NCBI GenBank assembly: GCA_026225475.1
Contig: JAMFSU010000101.1
Span: 1-64,000 of the forward strand
DNA from: Duganella sp.
GTDB taxonomy: Bacteria; Pseudomonadota; Gammaproteobacteria; Burkholderiales; Burkholderiaceae_D
DNA: 64,000 bases
Direction of reading: 5' to 3'
Shown here: positions 55,895-64,000 of the stretch, piece after piece
Position numbering within the stretch: the stretch's first letter is position 1
How the letters are laid out: each line of letters opens with the position of its first letter
The notes under the pieces: generated by a model
Seen by the model: only the letters and a program-made list of their open reading frames with translations
The model's database searches: none
What the model was told of the DNA's origin: nothing
Program-made: the position numbers and the translations under genes

Positions 55895-56983
55895 TCAAGT
55901 CCCCAGAATTTTGCCGTTGGGCTGGAATACCGGCCAATAGCTTTCCAGCTTCAAGTCTTTGAGTGCCGCTTGCAGATAGCGCTGATCGATCCACTGATCG
56001 ACATCGAACTTGGCCCGACTGAGCTTGAGCCGATAGGCCTGCTCAACCGAGTCCTTGTAACGCGCCACCAGAAATGGATCGAAGTTGGGGTTGATGCGCA
56101 CCCGCAGCGGCTGGCCGTCATAGTCTTCGCGCCAGTGCTCATAGGGCGTACCGGCCCGCGCCCACAGACGCAGTACTTCTTCGCGATTGACTTCATCGGA
56201 GGCCCATTTGGCGGTGCGAACAAAGGTCTTGACCACCCGCGCCGTGATGTCCGGATACTTCTGCGCGAATTCTTCGGTTACCAGTACATGCGACTGTGTC
56301 GTGAAGACCGGCGAGCCGCCCTTGCTGGTGTAGACAATACGCGCGGCATTCTTGTCGCGCAGGCGCAGCAGATTGATATTGCCGAACGCGGCGTCGATAT
56401 CCTTGGTGCTCAGCGCCGCTAGCGTAGTGGCCTGATCCAGATTGATGGAACGCAGATCACGCTCTTGCAGCCCGCTCGCTTCCAGCACCCGGTTGATTGG
56501 CAATTGTGCATTAGTGCCTTTGAAGATGGCCACACGCTTGCCGCGCAAATCCTTGACCGATTGGATCGGCGAGTCAGGCGGCACTGCCAGATAGATATTG
56601 GAACGCACACCGGTGGCCAGCACCAACTTGGTCTTGAGGCCGGCCGCCTTGGCCACGATCGCAGGCAGGTCGCCCTGAAACGCGAAGTCCAATTGCTGGT
56701 TGCTCAGGGCCTCATTGACCGCCGGACCGGCACCTTTGAAAAAATACCACTCGATCTTGATGCCATTGGCTTTGAATTCCTCTTCGAGCCAGCCCTTGCC
56801 ATTGGCCACGGCGGCAGAACTGCCTGAAAATCCGGGTGGATTGCCGATGCCCGGCTGCGCCACACCGATGCGTATGACTGTCGGCTGATTCGCCGCACGC
56901 GCGCTCAGTCCCAGTACAGCAGCACTTGCGCCAACACCGCTGGCGGCCAGATGCTTGAGCACGGCTCTGCGATTGAAGGTCAT
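55895..56983 (-). CDS. ssuA: ABC transporter substrate-binding protein, sulfonate type
   Basis: The 362-residue protein has a Tat-like signal (NRRAVLKHLAASGVGASAAV, cleavage after ARA) and the SsuA/TauA fold: IRIGVAQPGIGNPPG, DFAFQGDLPAIVAKAAGLKT, LRGKRVAIFKGTNAQ. It binds the organosulfur substrate in the periplasm. It heads the operon, with AAAGGA as ribosome site and a promoter candidate 34 bases upstream. Substrate (taurine, alkane sulfonate or sulfate ester) cannot be told. Confidence 0.9.
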   Translation of the reverse strand: MTFNRRAVLKHLAASGVGASAAVLGLSARAANQPTVIRIGVAQPGIGNPPGFSGSSAAVANGKGWLEEEFKANGIKIEWYFFKGAGPAVNEALSNQQLDFAFQGDLPAIVAKAAGLKTKLVLATGVRSNIYLAVPPDSPIQSVKDLRGKRVAIFKGTNAQLPINRVLEASGLQERDLRSINLDQATTLAALSTKDIDAAFGNINLLRLRDKNAARIVYTSKGGSPVFTTQSHVLVTEEFAQKYPDITARVVKTFVRTAKWASDEVNREEVLRLWARAGTPYEHWREDYDGQPLRVRINPNFDPFLVARYKDSVEQAYRLKLSRAKFDVDQWIDQRYLQAALKDLKLESYWPVFQPNGKILGT

Positions 56984-57016
56984 GGTTTTCCTTTTCCCAA
57001 CTGAGGTATGCGACCA

Positions 57017-57045
57017 AGTATAGGGAGGAGAAAACGGTGGACCAA
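57017..57045 (-). promoter_or_regulatory. Candidate sigma70 promoter of the sulfonate operon
   Basis: On the minus strand, TTGGTC (57040-57045) and TATACT (57017-57022) are separated by 17 bases, so the -10 is 5 of 6 to consensus and the -35 is weak. Upstream, CGAATGAATTCG (57046-57057) and ATTCGAAT (57067-57074) form AT-rich dyads next to the -35, suitable for an activator. CysB/Cbl/SsuR-type LysR regulators often act at such sites; this is an inference. Confidence 0.45.
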
Positions 57046-57130
57046 CGAATGAATTCGTATGTTCTTATTCGAATCCCGGTGCAGTCAAGGACGGCAACAA
57101 CGGCGGCAAAAAAATATGCCGGCGTCGCCG

Positions 57131-58153
57131 TTACGGCTGGTGCGCAACGACTTCATTGGGGTTCGCCTGCCCTGCCACGCAAGACTGCAGATTGCCCAGC
57201 GTGACGGAGGCAATCTCGCGCAAGGCCTCCGCGGTGAAAAATCCCTGATGGCCGGTCACCAAGACATTAGGAAAGGTCATCAACCGCTGGAACAGATCAT
57301 CGCCGATGATTTCCGAGGAATGATCATTGAAAAACAATTCGCTTTCCTGCTCATACACATCAATCGCCAGCGCCCCAAGATGATGTGACTTCAGTGCGGC
57401 AATCACCGCAGCCGTGTCAATCAATGCGCCACGCGAAGTATTGACCAGCATGGCACCCGGCTTCATCTTGCGCACCCTGGCATGATCAATTAAATAATGC
57501 GTCTGCGAACTCAGTGGACAATGCAGCGAAACAATATCCGCCTGCGCCAGCAGCTGGTCTAGCGCAACATAGTCCCCCAGTTCGGCAAAGGCATCTGCGG
57601 GATACGGATCGTGACCCAACACGTGACAGCCAAAGCCGCGCAAAATACGCGCCGTGGCCAAACCGATCTTGCCGGTGCCGACGATGCCGACGGTCTTGCC
57701 ATGCATGGTGTAGCCGAGCAAACCATCGAGCATGAAATTGCCTTCGCGCACACGATTGTAGGCCCGATGGGTATGGCGATTGAGCGTCATAATCAGCGCC
57801 ACTGCATGTTCGGCCACCGCCTCGGGCGAATAGGCCGGCACCCGCGCCACCTGCACGCCCAATTGTTGGGCGGCCAGCAGATCCACATTGTTAAACCCGG
57901 CACACCGCAACAGCACCAGCTTGACACCCTGTGCGGCCAATTGCTTCAATACCTCGGCATCGACCACATCATTGACGAACACGCACACCGCCAGGCAATC
58001 ATGGGCCAACGCGGCGGATTCCGCGGTCAATCCGGCCGCCTGGTAAGTCAGTTGAAAATGCTGTGCCGCGAATTGCCCGGCATTGATCTCATCGAAAAAT
58101 TGCTGATCATAGCGCTGCGCGCTGAACATCATGACCTTGACTGGATTGGGCAT
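57131..58153 (-). CDS. ldhA: D-lactate dehydrogenase (2-hydroxyacid dehydrogenase)
   Basis: The 340-residue enzyme reduces pyruvate to D-lactate with NADH. The NAD site is VGIVGTGKIGLATARILRGF; the catalytic Arg is in NTSRGALIDT, the Glu in ALAIDVYEQE, and the His in TGHQGFFT. An AGGAG site precedes ATG 58153; the 21-residue extension to 58216 is not needed. Monocistronic; 147 bases separate it from the sulfonate operon start. It is fermentative, or a lactate-forming valve. Confidence 0.92.
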   Translation of the reverse strand: MPNPVKVMMFSAQRYDQQFFDEINAGQFAAQHFQLTYQAAGLTAESAALAHDCLAVCVFVNDVVDAEVLKQLAAQGVKLVLLRCAGFNNVDLLAAQQLGVQVARVPAYSPEAVAEHAVALIMTLNRHTHRAYNRVREGNFMLDGLLGYTMHGKTVGIVGTGKIGLATARILRGFGCHVLGHDPYPADAFAELGDYVALDQLLAQADIVSLHCPLSSQTHYLIDHARVRKMKPGAMLVNTSRGALIDTAAVIAALKSHHLGALAIDVYEQESELFFNDHSSEIIGDDLFQRLMTFPNVLVTGHQGFFTAEALREIASVTLGNLQSCVAGQANPNEVVAHQP

Positions 58154-58305
58154 ATCACACTCCTGTAACGATGCTGCGGCAATCGTGCCGGCCAGCTTGA
58201 TCGGTGCTGCCGCCACTAGCCGTCAGGCGCGCGCAACAGCTTCGCGCGCTATCTTACGCCAAGCCACAGGCCTTGCCATTGCGCCAGGTCATGCTCGGGC
58301 AGTCG

Positions 58306-59838
58306 CTAGCGAGTTGGCACTGCCACCGGAACAGGAACCCGCCCCATCAGATAAAACAGCAGCACCCCGCAACATGCTGCCAGCGCAGCGGCAACCAGCA
58401 TCAGCAAGGCAAACGCGTGGGCAAAACCGGTCTGCGCTATCTGCATGGCGGGCAAACTATTGCCCAGTCCGGCCAGCGCGGCAGCATGATCGCCAGCGAT
58501 CACACGTTCCACCACGTCGTTGAAATGCGCCGGTAGCGTTAATCCTTGTTGCCGCAAGCCTTGTTGCAGATACGCGCCAGTGCGCCAGGTCAACACACAG
58601 CCCAGGCAAGCCACCGCCAGCACGATGGCCGAAAATCGCGTCGTCGTGCTAATACCAGAAGCCATGCCGGCACGCTCGCGCGGCACGCAAAGCATGATGC
58701 CTTTCTGGGTATTGCCATTGAGCAAACCTGCGCCACTGCCCGTGAGTATCATGCCGACCAGTACCAGCCAGTAGCTCCCCCAATCAGCAGCCAGCGCCAC
58801 CGCCAGATTGCCGCCGCAGACCAGCGCCATACCGAGCGCCATCACACCGTGCAAAGGCAAGCGCCGCGCCAGCAGCACGCCAACACGCGGCAACAGCATC
58901 ATCATCAGCGCAAACGGCAACATCGCCAGTCCCGCCTGAATTGCCGAATAGGCAAACGCGTTTTGCAGATACAGCGGCAAGAAGGTCATCATCACCTGCG
59001 CCGCAGCGGCATAGCCAAACATGGCCAGCACCGCGCCGCTGAATGCGGGCAGGCGAAACAGACGCAACTCGATCATCGGCCGTTGCTGCAACAGCTCCAC
59101 CGGCACCAGCAAGGCCAACAAGACGATCCCGCCAGCCAGCCGCCAGCGCGTCTGCGCATGCTCCCAGCCCAGCGTATTGATACTGATCAAGCCCCAGATC
59201 AGACACGCCAGACCGGCGCTGAGCAACAGGCTGCCGCAAGGATCCAGGTGCGCAGCATGGGCGTCACTCGATTCGTCCACGTGCTGCCACACCAGCAGCG
59301 CCAACGCCAGACATACCGGCAAGTTCAGCAAGAAAATCCAGCGCCAGCCCAGCAACTGCGTAATCACGCCACCCAGCAAAGGTGCCACAGTCATGGTCAC
59401 CCCCATGCAAGCGCCCCACATGGCCCAAGCCTGCGTGCGCGCTTTGTCGGTGTGAAACACATGGCCGATCACCGCCAGCGCTGCGGTCAGCAACAGTGCC
59501 GCGCCAACCCCCTTGCCAGCGCGCGCGGCCTGCAACACCAACGCCGTTGGCGCCAGTGCGCAAACCAGCGAGGCCAGGGCGAACAAGCCCAGGCCCAGCA
59601 ACATCATGCGCTTGCGACCAAATCGATCCGCCAGACTGCCAGCCGGCAGCAGCAACGCCGCGAACGCCAGTATGTAGGCACTGACGATCCACTCAATATC
59701 GCTGAAGCCGGCATGCAAGGCACGCGCCACCGATGGCAACGACACCGCCACGATATTGGTGTCGAGCATGATCAGTGCACATACGCCGGAACAAATCAGC
59801 AAGACACGGCGCTCATGGCGGCTCCGATCGATGGTCAT
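58306..59838 (-). CDS. DHA2-family MFS drug efflux transporter
   Basis: The 510-residue protein has about fourteen helices. It opens with LDTNIVAVSLPSVARAL, the DHA2 motif C region, and has GSLADRFGRKRMMLLG (motif A). It exports toxic compounds by proton antiport. ATG 59838 (or ATG 59844) starts 7-13 bases after the HbpS-like stop, so the two are one operon, divergent from and probably controlled by the LysR gene at 60458. Confidence 0.88.
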   Translation of the reverse strand: MTIDRSRHERRVLLICSGVCALIMLDTNIVAVSLPSVARALHAGFSDIEWIVSAYILAFAALLLPAGSLADRFGRKRMMLLGLGLFALASLVCALAPTALVLQAARAGKGVGAALLLTAALAVIGHVFHTDKARTQAWAMWGACMGVTMTVAPLLGGVITQLLGWRWIFLLNLPVCLALALLVWQHVDESSDAHAAHLDPCGSLLLSAGLACLIWGLISINTLGWEHAQTRWRLAGGIVLLALLVPVELLQQRPMIELRLFRLPAFSGAVLAMFGYAAAAQVMMTFLPLYLQNAFAYSAIQAGLAMLPFALMMMLLPRVGVLLARRLPLHGVMALGMALVCGGNLAVALAADWGSYWLVLVGMILTGSGAGLLNGNTQKGIMLCVPRERAGMASGISTTTRFSAIVLAVACLGCVLTWRTGAYLQQGLRQQGLTLPAHFNDVVERVIAGDHAAALAGLGNSLPAMQIAQTGFAHAFALLMLVAAALAACCGVLLFYLMGRVPVPVAVPTR

Positions 59839-59851
59839 GATCATCTCATCA

Positions 59852-60361
59852 TCAAGGCTTGAACGCGGCGACACCGGCGCGCGCAATCTGACTGTCGTGC
59901 ACCTTGGTATCGACACTGACACCGATGGCACCGATGACCTGGCCGCCAACGATGATCGGCAAACCGCCCTCCATCATCACCAACCCTGCCGTGATGGCGG
60001 CAGCGCGACCACCGTTGATGGCGTTTTCCAGATCCGCCGATGGACGTTTGAACAAGGCCGCCGTGCGCGCTTTTTCCGTTGCCAACTGCACCCCGAGCGT
60101 GGTGGCGGCATTATCCATGCGCTCACTCAGGATCGGCCAACCACCATCATCGACCACGGCAATTGCACCCGGCCAATTGTTCTTGTGCGCCTCCTCCTGC
60201 GCTGCGGCGACGATAGTGCGCGCCTGTTCCAGCGTGAGCACCGGTTTGTCGACCTGCTTTTGCTGGGCCTGAGCCGGGCTGATCAGCGCCACACTAAGCA
60301 TGAGTGCAGATAGCTTGACGGCGCGTATAGCGTAGCGGGAAACCAGGGATGGATATTGCAT
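59852..60361 (-). CDS. Exported HbpS/GlcG-like (DUF336) protein
   Basis: The 169-residue protein has a signal peptide (AVKLSALMLSVALISPAQA) and a GlcG/HbpS domain (LTLEQARTIVAAAQEEAHK, AIAVVDDGGWPILSERMD, GGLPIIVGGQVIGAIGVSV). HbpS-like proteins bind heme or respond to oxidative stress; others have an unknown role. It leads the efflux gene in the operon. The LysR gene is divergent across 96 bases. Confidence 0.88.
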   Translation of the reverse strand: MQYPSLVSRYAIRAVKLSALMLSVALISPAQAQQKQVDKPVLTLEQARTIVAAAQEEAHKNNWPGAIAVVDDGGWPILSERMDNAATTLGVQLATEKARTAALFKRPSADLENAINGGRAAAITAGLVMMEGGLPIIVGGQVIGAIGVSVDTKVHDSQIARAGVAAFKP

Positions 60362-60434
60362 GACAGCTCCTTGAGGTGAATTGAAATGCCATTTTAGGTC
60401 TGTCGAGTATTATTCCTGTTACAGTTAATCCATC

Positions 60435-60457
60435 AATTAATTTCGTTTTGGTTAATT
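60435..60457. promoter_or_regulatory. LysR-type operator candidate: AATTAA-N11-TTAATT
   Basis: A perfect 6 bp dyad with an 11-base spacer ends at the base before the lysR ATG, where the ribosome site would be. The overall form fits the T-N11-A LysR box. Binding here would block its own translation start or transcription and activate the divergent HbpS/efflux genes. Confidence 0.4.
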
Positions 60458-61333
60458 ATGGAATTACGTCATTTACGCTGTTTTGTGATGCTGTCCGAGA
60501 CCCTGCATTTCGCCCGTGCCGCTGAACGGCTGGAGATTTCACCGCCAGCATTGACCAAGCAGATTCAGGAAATCGAACGCTTTCTGGACGTACGACTATT
60601 TCACCGCACCAAACGCTCAGTGAGCCTGAGCTCGGCTGGCGAGGTATTTTTGCAGGAAGCGCTGCGCACACTGCAACAAGCGGCACGTGCCGAAGAAGCT
60701 GCACGGCGCGCCGGACGGGGTGAAATTGGCAAGATCGAGATCGGCTATATTGCCTCGGCGGCTTACACCGGTTTGCTACAAACCGCGATTGCCGGTTTCC
60801 GCAGCAGCTATCCGCAGGTCCAGCTCAATCTGATGGAAGCAGCGATGGACACGCTGCCGCTGCAAGTGAGCAATGGCAGCATCGACCTGGCCTTTGTGCG
60901 GCCACCCGTAGACTGCCCTGCCGATGTCATGCTCACTACTCTGCTGACCGATGAATTCGTCGTAGCGCTGCCGCTGCATTCGCCGCTGGCCAGACAGGAG
61001 CTGCTGTCAGCGGCCGCATTGGCAACGCAACTATTCATCCTGCCGGAACAACCGGCCGGGACCATCGAAGTCGGTCGGCGTGGCCGCTTCGTCCCGCGCA
61101 CGATGGCCAATCCTGGCGGCTTGGTGGCGGTAGTTACACTGGTGTCGCTGGGTCAAGGCGTGGCCATCGTGCCAGCCTCAGTGATGGAAACGGTGAACAT
61201 GCCAGGTGTGGTGTACCGGCGCATCGCCGGCAAGAGCATTCCCGGGTCGATTGCGCTGGCGTCGCGCCGCCATGAAAAATCAGCCGTGGTGCGGGCCTTC
61301 TTGCAGCAGTTGAAGCAACTCAAGCAGCGCTAG
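60458..61333 (+). CDS. LysR-family transcriptional regulator
   Basis: The 291-residue regulator has the LysR HTH at the N-terminus (MELRHLRCFVMLSETLHFAR, SPPALTKQIQEIERFLDVRL, FHRTKRSVSLSSAG) and a PBP2-type effector domain (IEIGYIASAAYTGLLQ). It resembles the BenM/CatM branch by its N-terminal pattern. It is divergent from the HbpS/DHA2 operon, its likely target. The stop overlaps the convergent cyclase stop (CTAG, 61330-61333). Confidence 0.93.
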   Translation: MELRHLRCFVMLSETLHFARAAERLEISPPALTKQIQEIERFLDVRLFHRTKRSVSLSSAGEVFLQEALRTLQQAARAEEAARRAGRGEIGKIEIGYIASAAYTGLLQTAIAGFRSSYPQVQLNLMEAAMDTLPLQVSNGSIDLAFVRPPVDCPADVMLTTLLTDEFVVALPLHSPLARQELLSAAALATQLFILPEQPAGTIEVGRRGRFVPRTMANPGGLVAVVTLVSLGQGVAIVPASVMETVNMPGVVYRRIAGKSIPGSIALASRRHEKSAVVRAFLQQLKQLKQR

Positions 61334-62874
61334 GCCGAGTGAAGACGTGCACCACCCTGCACGCTTTGCAATTGCGGATAAGGTATCGCCTGATAAAAAC
61401 GATACGTACCCTTGCCGGCTTTCTTGGCCACGTACATCGCGGTGTCTGCCTTGGACAGCAACTCATCGATGTTATGCGCATCTTCCGGGAACAACGCAAT
61501 TCCAATGCTCAGGCTGGTGCTGACATTATGACCGGCAAGATCGAGATACGGCGCACCGACCGCTTTGACCAATTTGTCCGCAATATCGGCAATCTGGTTC
61601 TGGTATTTGATGTCGGACAGCAGCACGACAAACTCATCACCGCCCAGGCGCGCCACCAGATCATATTCACGCAGATTGGCACACAGGCGCCGTGCCACCT
61701 CTTGCAGCAGCAGATCGCCGACGCCATGGCCCAGCGTATCGTTGATGCGCTTGAAGCCATCCAGATCAAGAAAAAACAAGGCATACAGATTGCTGCTACG
61801 TTTGGCGCGCGACAATTCCGCCGCCGCCAATTCATTGAACAGCATGCGATTGGGAATCCCGGTCAAATAATCATGCGACGCTAACTGATAGGCGCGCGTC
61901 TTTTCTTTTTCCAGTTCTTCGATCAAACAGATCTTATCGCGCTCGGAACTTGCCAGCCGTTCATAGAGCCGCTTGCGATGACAGGAAATGCCGATCAGGA
62001 TCAAGGTCAAGCTAATCACCGCGATCGATATCACCATCGCATAACGCACGTATTCCTGATGCGCTGCGACCAAGCCGGCAAGAATGAATTGGGCGTCGCG
62101 GCTGACGGTGATACTCAGTGGATAATGCGCCAGACGCTGTGCATTGCTCACACCGGGCGCGCTGAAACCGGCGCCGACCGGATCGCCGCTGCCCAGGCGG
62201 CCATCGCTGAGCACCACCAAAGGCAAGCCGGTCAAGCTGTCGATGGAGATATGGTAGCCATTGCCAATGTTTTCGTAGTCACTCAGGAAGCGCCCAAGAT
62301 CGAGCACCGCCACGAAATAGCCATGCGTACCCGTGAGCGGACTCTGCAACGTCAACAACATCGGCACCCGCCAACGATACTCGTCGGTCTTGCCGAACGA
62401 TACCGTACCAGGCGGTGCCGACGCTTCCACGCCGGCCAGGCTGGAGGGATAGATTTGCTCGATCAATTGCGCAAACGTATCCTCCGTCGGCGAGCCGCTG
62501 GAGGAGTAGCGCAGACGCATGCGGCTATCGAATACCGCCGTATGGACATAGGCGCTGTCGCCATTGACCAGATACGATAAATAGTCAGCGGCACTGGCGT
62601 CGCCATCGAGCAGCTTGCTGCCCAGCGTGGCATATTGCACGGCCCGGTCAAGCCGATTATTCAAATTGGCCGCCATGATAGCCGCCATATTGTGACTCTC
62701 CGTCACCGCGCTATCCATGGCCAGTTTGCGCTGGCTGGCGACATGCATGAGCATGATGCTCCAGATCACCACCAAGGTCAGCGCGGCCAGCAAGACAAAA
62801 CAAATGGACAAGCCCCAGCCATCCTGTATCAGGGCTTTTTGCCATTTTTTTGTTGGGAAAAATCCGGGCCGCAA
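61330..62874 (-). CDS. Membrane diguanylate cyclase with extracytoplasmic sensor
   Basis: The 514-residue protein has a membrane helix (LSICFVLLAALTLVVIWSIM), a periplasmic PDC/dCache-like sensor (about 55-260), a second helix (YAMVISIAVISLTLILIGIS) and a GGDEF domain (about 335-495). The catalytic site is intact (RLGGDEFVVLLSD), and YDLVARLGGDEF has no clear RxxD inhibitory site just before it. It makes c-di-GMP. The TTG start at 62874 has GGAG at good spacing; no ATG precedes the first helix. It opposes the HD-GYP at 540. Confidence 0.9.
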   Translation of the reverse strand: MRPGFFPTKKWQKALIQDGWGLSICFVLLAALTLVVIWSIMLMHVASQRKLAMDSAVTESHNMAAIMAANLNNRLDRAVQYATLGSKLLDGDASAADYLSYLVNGDSAYVHTAVFDSRMRLRYSSSGSPTEDTFAQLIEQIYPSSLAGVEASAPPGTVSFGKTDEYRWRVPMLLTLQSPLTGTHGYFVAVLDLGRFLSDYENIGNGYHISIDSLTGLPLVVLSDGRLGSGDPVGAGFSAPGVSNAQRLAHYPLSITVSRDAQFILAGLVAAHQEYVRYAMVISIAVISLTLILIGISCHRKRLYERLASSERDKICLIEELEKEKTRAYQLASHDYLTGIPNRMLFNELAAAELSRAKRSSNLYALFFLDLDGFKRINDTLGHGVGDLLLQEVARRLCANLREYDLVARLGGDEFVVLLSDIKYQNQIADIADKLVKAVGAPYLDLAGHNVSTSLSIGIALFPEDAHNIDELLSKADTAMYVAKKAGKGTYRFYQAIPYPQLQSVQGGARLHSA

Positions 62875-63118
62875 TTGGACTCCGAGAAACGGTTAGGTGA
62901 ATCACCAGACAGGCTTGGCCGATACGCAGCAGGTGCATGCAAGCCCTATGCCAGCGAGCTAGCAGCAAAAAATTGCTACCCTCACCTAGAATAAGTACGA
63001 CAATTCTGCGTGAAGTTCCCTGCTACCACAGAATTATTTCCATCAAGAAATACGCCTGATCAGGAGGCTGTCAGCATTGTGTCCGACCCCGCCATCTTGC
63101 CAGCGATTGCGTTCCGTA

Positions 63119-63400
63119 TCAGACACTGTAGATCAGCGGACGCCCTGGTTGTTGCCCCAAGGGCATGATGGTTTGCAGACTATCAAACTCAGCCAGAATC
63201 ATCTCGGCCTGGTAGGAATGCATACTGGCCGTTTTCAAGGCGTGGCGAAATGCTTTCAAGGCACCGCGATCAGGGGTACGCCGAGCGCCCCGGTTGGCGC
63301 GCACGGCATCGGCGACAATCTCGGCCAATAACGCGTCGGCGCAGTTTTGTGCTTCTTTCAGTTGAGCCAGGCAATCGAGCAATGCAAGCGTTTTGTTCAT
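63119..63400 (-). CDS. Hypothetical 93-residue protein
   Basis: ATG 63400 follows GGAG. The product (MNKTLALLDCLAQLKEAQNC) is helical-looking, hydrophilic and without a signal peptide. A central basic segment reads RANRGARRTPDRGALKAF. No family is recognised. It stands alone on the minus strand. Confidence 0.55.
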   Translation of the reverse strand: MNKTLALLDCLAQLKEAQNCADALLAEIVADAVRANRGARRTPDRGALKAFRHALKTASMHSYQAEMILAEFDSLQTIMPLGQQPGRPLIYSV

Positions 63401-63778
63401 CGTCATCTCCGTCAACACATTGAACTACGGTCAGCACCAATACGATATTCATCCAGCGATTTGCCATCGATTGCAAACATACTGCGGACAATGTTTATTC
63501 TATTGCACCACGTCCGCGCGTTTGCCACATCCCGACCAAAGCAGTATAGACAGGATGGTGCCAAAAGCCATTGTTGCTTTTTCATGGTGCAGAAAAATCT
63601 GGTGCTGATGGTCACTTAGCAGCGTCTACGTTGACGTTGGTGCATGCCGCCAGATCCTACGCAACTGGATAAAATCTTGGACGATCCACTTAGCGCCACC
63701 AATGGGATTTTTAGAAATTCTTTCCAATGCAGCAAGATATACTGACCTAAGAACACAATTTTTACGGGGAAGTACCTC
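63401..63778. other. Intergenic region without a supported gene
   Basis: These 378 bases contain only short overlapping frames without ribosome sites or family likeness. The sequence becomes AT-rich near 63700-63770, where the promoter of the following membrane-protein gene is expected. No hairpin or repeat is notable. Confidence 0.4.
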
Positions 63779-64000
63779 ATGTTTGCAATACAGTGGTTTG
63801 CTATTTTTCTTGCTGCTTTTACGACATCGGTATGGAATTTTCGGCTGTTGAGTCTGGCGCTGTTGCTAACAGCTTATGGCATCGCGCTACGCAATGGGCA
63901 ACTCAGCATAACGGCTGCCATTCCCGCCGTGTTGTTGCTCTTGGCCGCCGCCATCGCAAAACAGCGCCCTCGGCGTTGGCACTATGTTGGGCATACCCTA
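63779..64000 (+). CDS. Membrane protein, N-terminal part (runs off the window)
   Basis: ATG 63779 follows GGGGAAG. The 74 visible residues (MFAIQWFAIFLAAFTTSVWN) form about two helices, including LLSLALLLTAYGIAL and IPAVLLLLAAAIA, then a basic loop, QRPRRWHYVGH. The start resembles N-termini of CPBP-family intramembrane proteases in relatives, but the catalytic motifs would lie beyond the edge, so that call is tentative. Confidence 0.6.
   Translation, partial: MFAIQWFAIFLAAFTTSVWNFRLLSLALLLTAYGIALRNGQLSITAAIPAVLLLLAAAIAKQRPRRWHYVGHTL

Noticed and set aside
58546..59862. 438-codon plus-strand frame antisense to the DHA2 transporter
   Set aside because: Gln/His/Arg-rich translation typical of the complement of a membrane-protein gene; no domain.

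Overview
The window looks like a chromosomal segment of a betaproteobacterium of the Burkholderiales, most likely an Oxalobacteraceae relative. Reasons: moderately GC-rich coding DNA, a bo3-type quinol oxidase operon followed by SURF1 and a RegB/RegA pair, a proteobacterial GlgE/TreS glycogen cluster, and many two-component genes. The genus is an inference; no rRNA or tRNA gene is present to fix it.

Layout. 1-461: short GC-rich repeats and a decayed SnoaL/NTF2-like relic. 540-6788: c-di-GMP phosphodiesterase (HD-GYP), a cupin, and a compact chemosensory-like module (membrane CheA-like kinase, MCP-like protein, CheX-like phosphatase, CheY). 7072-11254: PPC/DUF296 protein, DUF4142 exported protein, PoxB-type thiamine-diphosphate enzyme and small proteins, which look like stress or stationary-phase genes. 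11269-31016: one minus-strand run of eight alpha-glucan/trehalose genes (glgA, glgE, treS-maltokinase fusion, glgB, glgX, treZ, malQ, treY), nearly all translationally overlapping. 31431-37573: two small polar proteins, a histidine kinase/receiver pair, and a KaiC-like ATPase with a hybrid kinase. 37732-40378: an accessory island between the hybrid kinase and regA. It carries a protein with a calmodulin-type IQ motif followed by a eukaryotic-like kinase domain, a small Cys-rich protein, and decayed copies of the 3' ends of both flanking genes. 40531-47571: cyoABCD, surf1, regB, regA. 47762-49111: an MFS transporter closed by a strong terminator. 49195-56983: a sulfonate-sulfur operon (binding protein, two permeases, ATPase, sulfite dehydrogenase SoxC/SoxD-like pair, TauD-type dioxygenase, FMN monooxygenase). 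57131-64000: D-lactate dehydrogenase, DHA2 efflux pump with an HbpS-like protein and a divergent LysR regulator, a diguanylate cyclase, a small hypothetical gene and the start of a membrane protein.

How genes work together. The glucan operon can elongate (GlgA, GlgE), branch (GlgB), debranch (GlgX) and disproportionate (MalQ) alpha-glucan, cut trehalose from it (TreY/TreZ) and return trehalose through TreS-maltokinase to maltose-1-phosphate for GlgE. The sulfonate operon imports an organosulfur compound, removes sulfite by oxygenation, and probably oxidises the sulfite to sulfate outside the cytoplasm. RegB/RegA at the end of the oxidase operon couples quinone redox state to gene control.

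The most unusual item is the IQ-motif kinase at 37732-39429. It combines a textbook glycine loop and a catalytic Asp/Asn/Asp set with a calmodulin-binding type motif, which suggests a protein acting inside a eukaryotic host. Second-tier items are the tandem relics around it, a 35-codon ORF fitted exactly between cyoA and cyoB, the CheA/MCP/CheX/CheY module, and a shared promoter-like element upstream of two distant stress-type loci. All functional statements come from reading the sequence; no database search was run.
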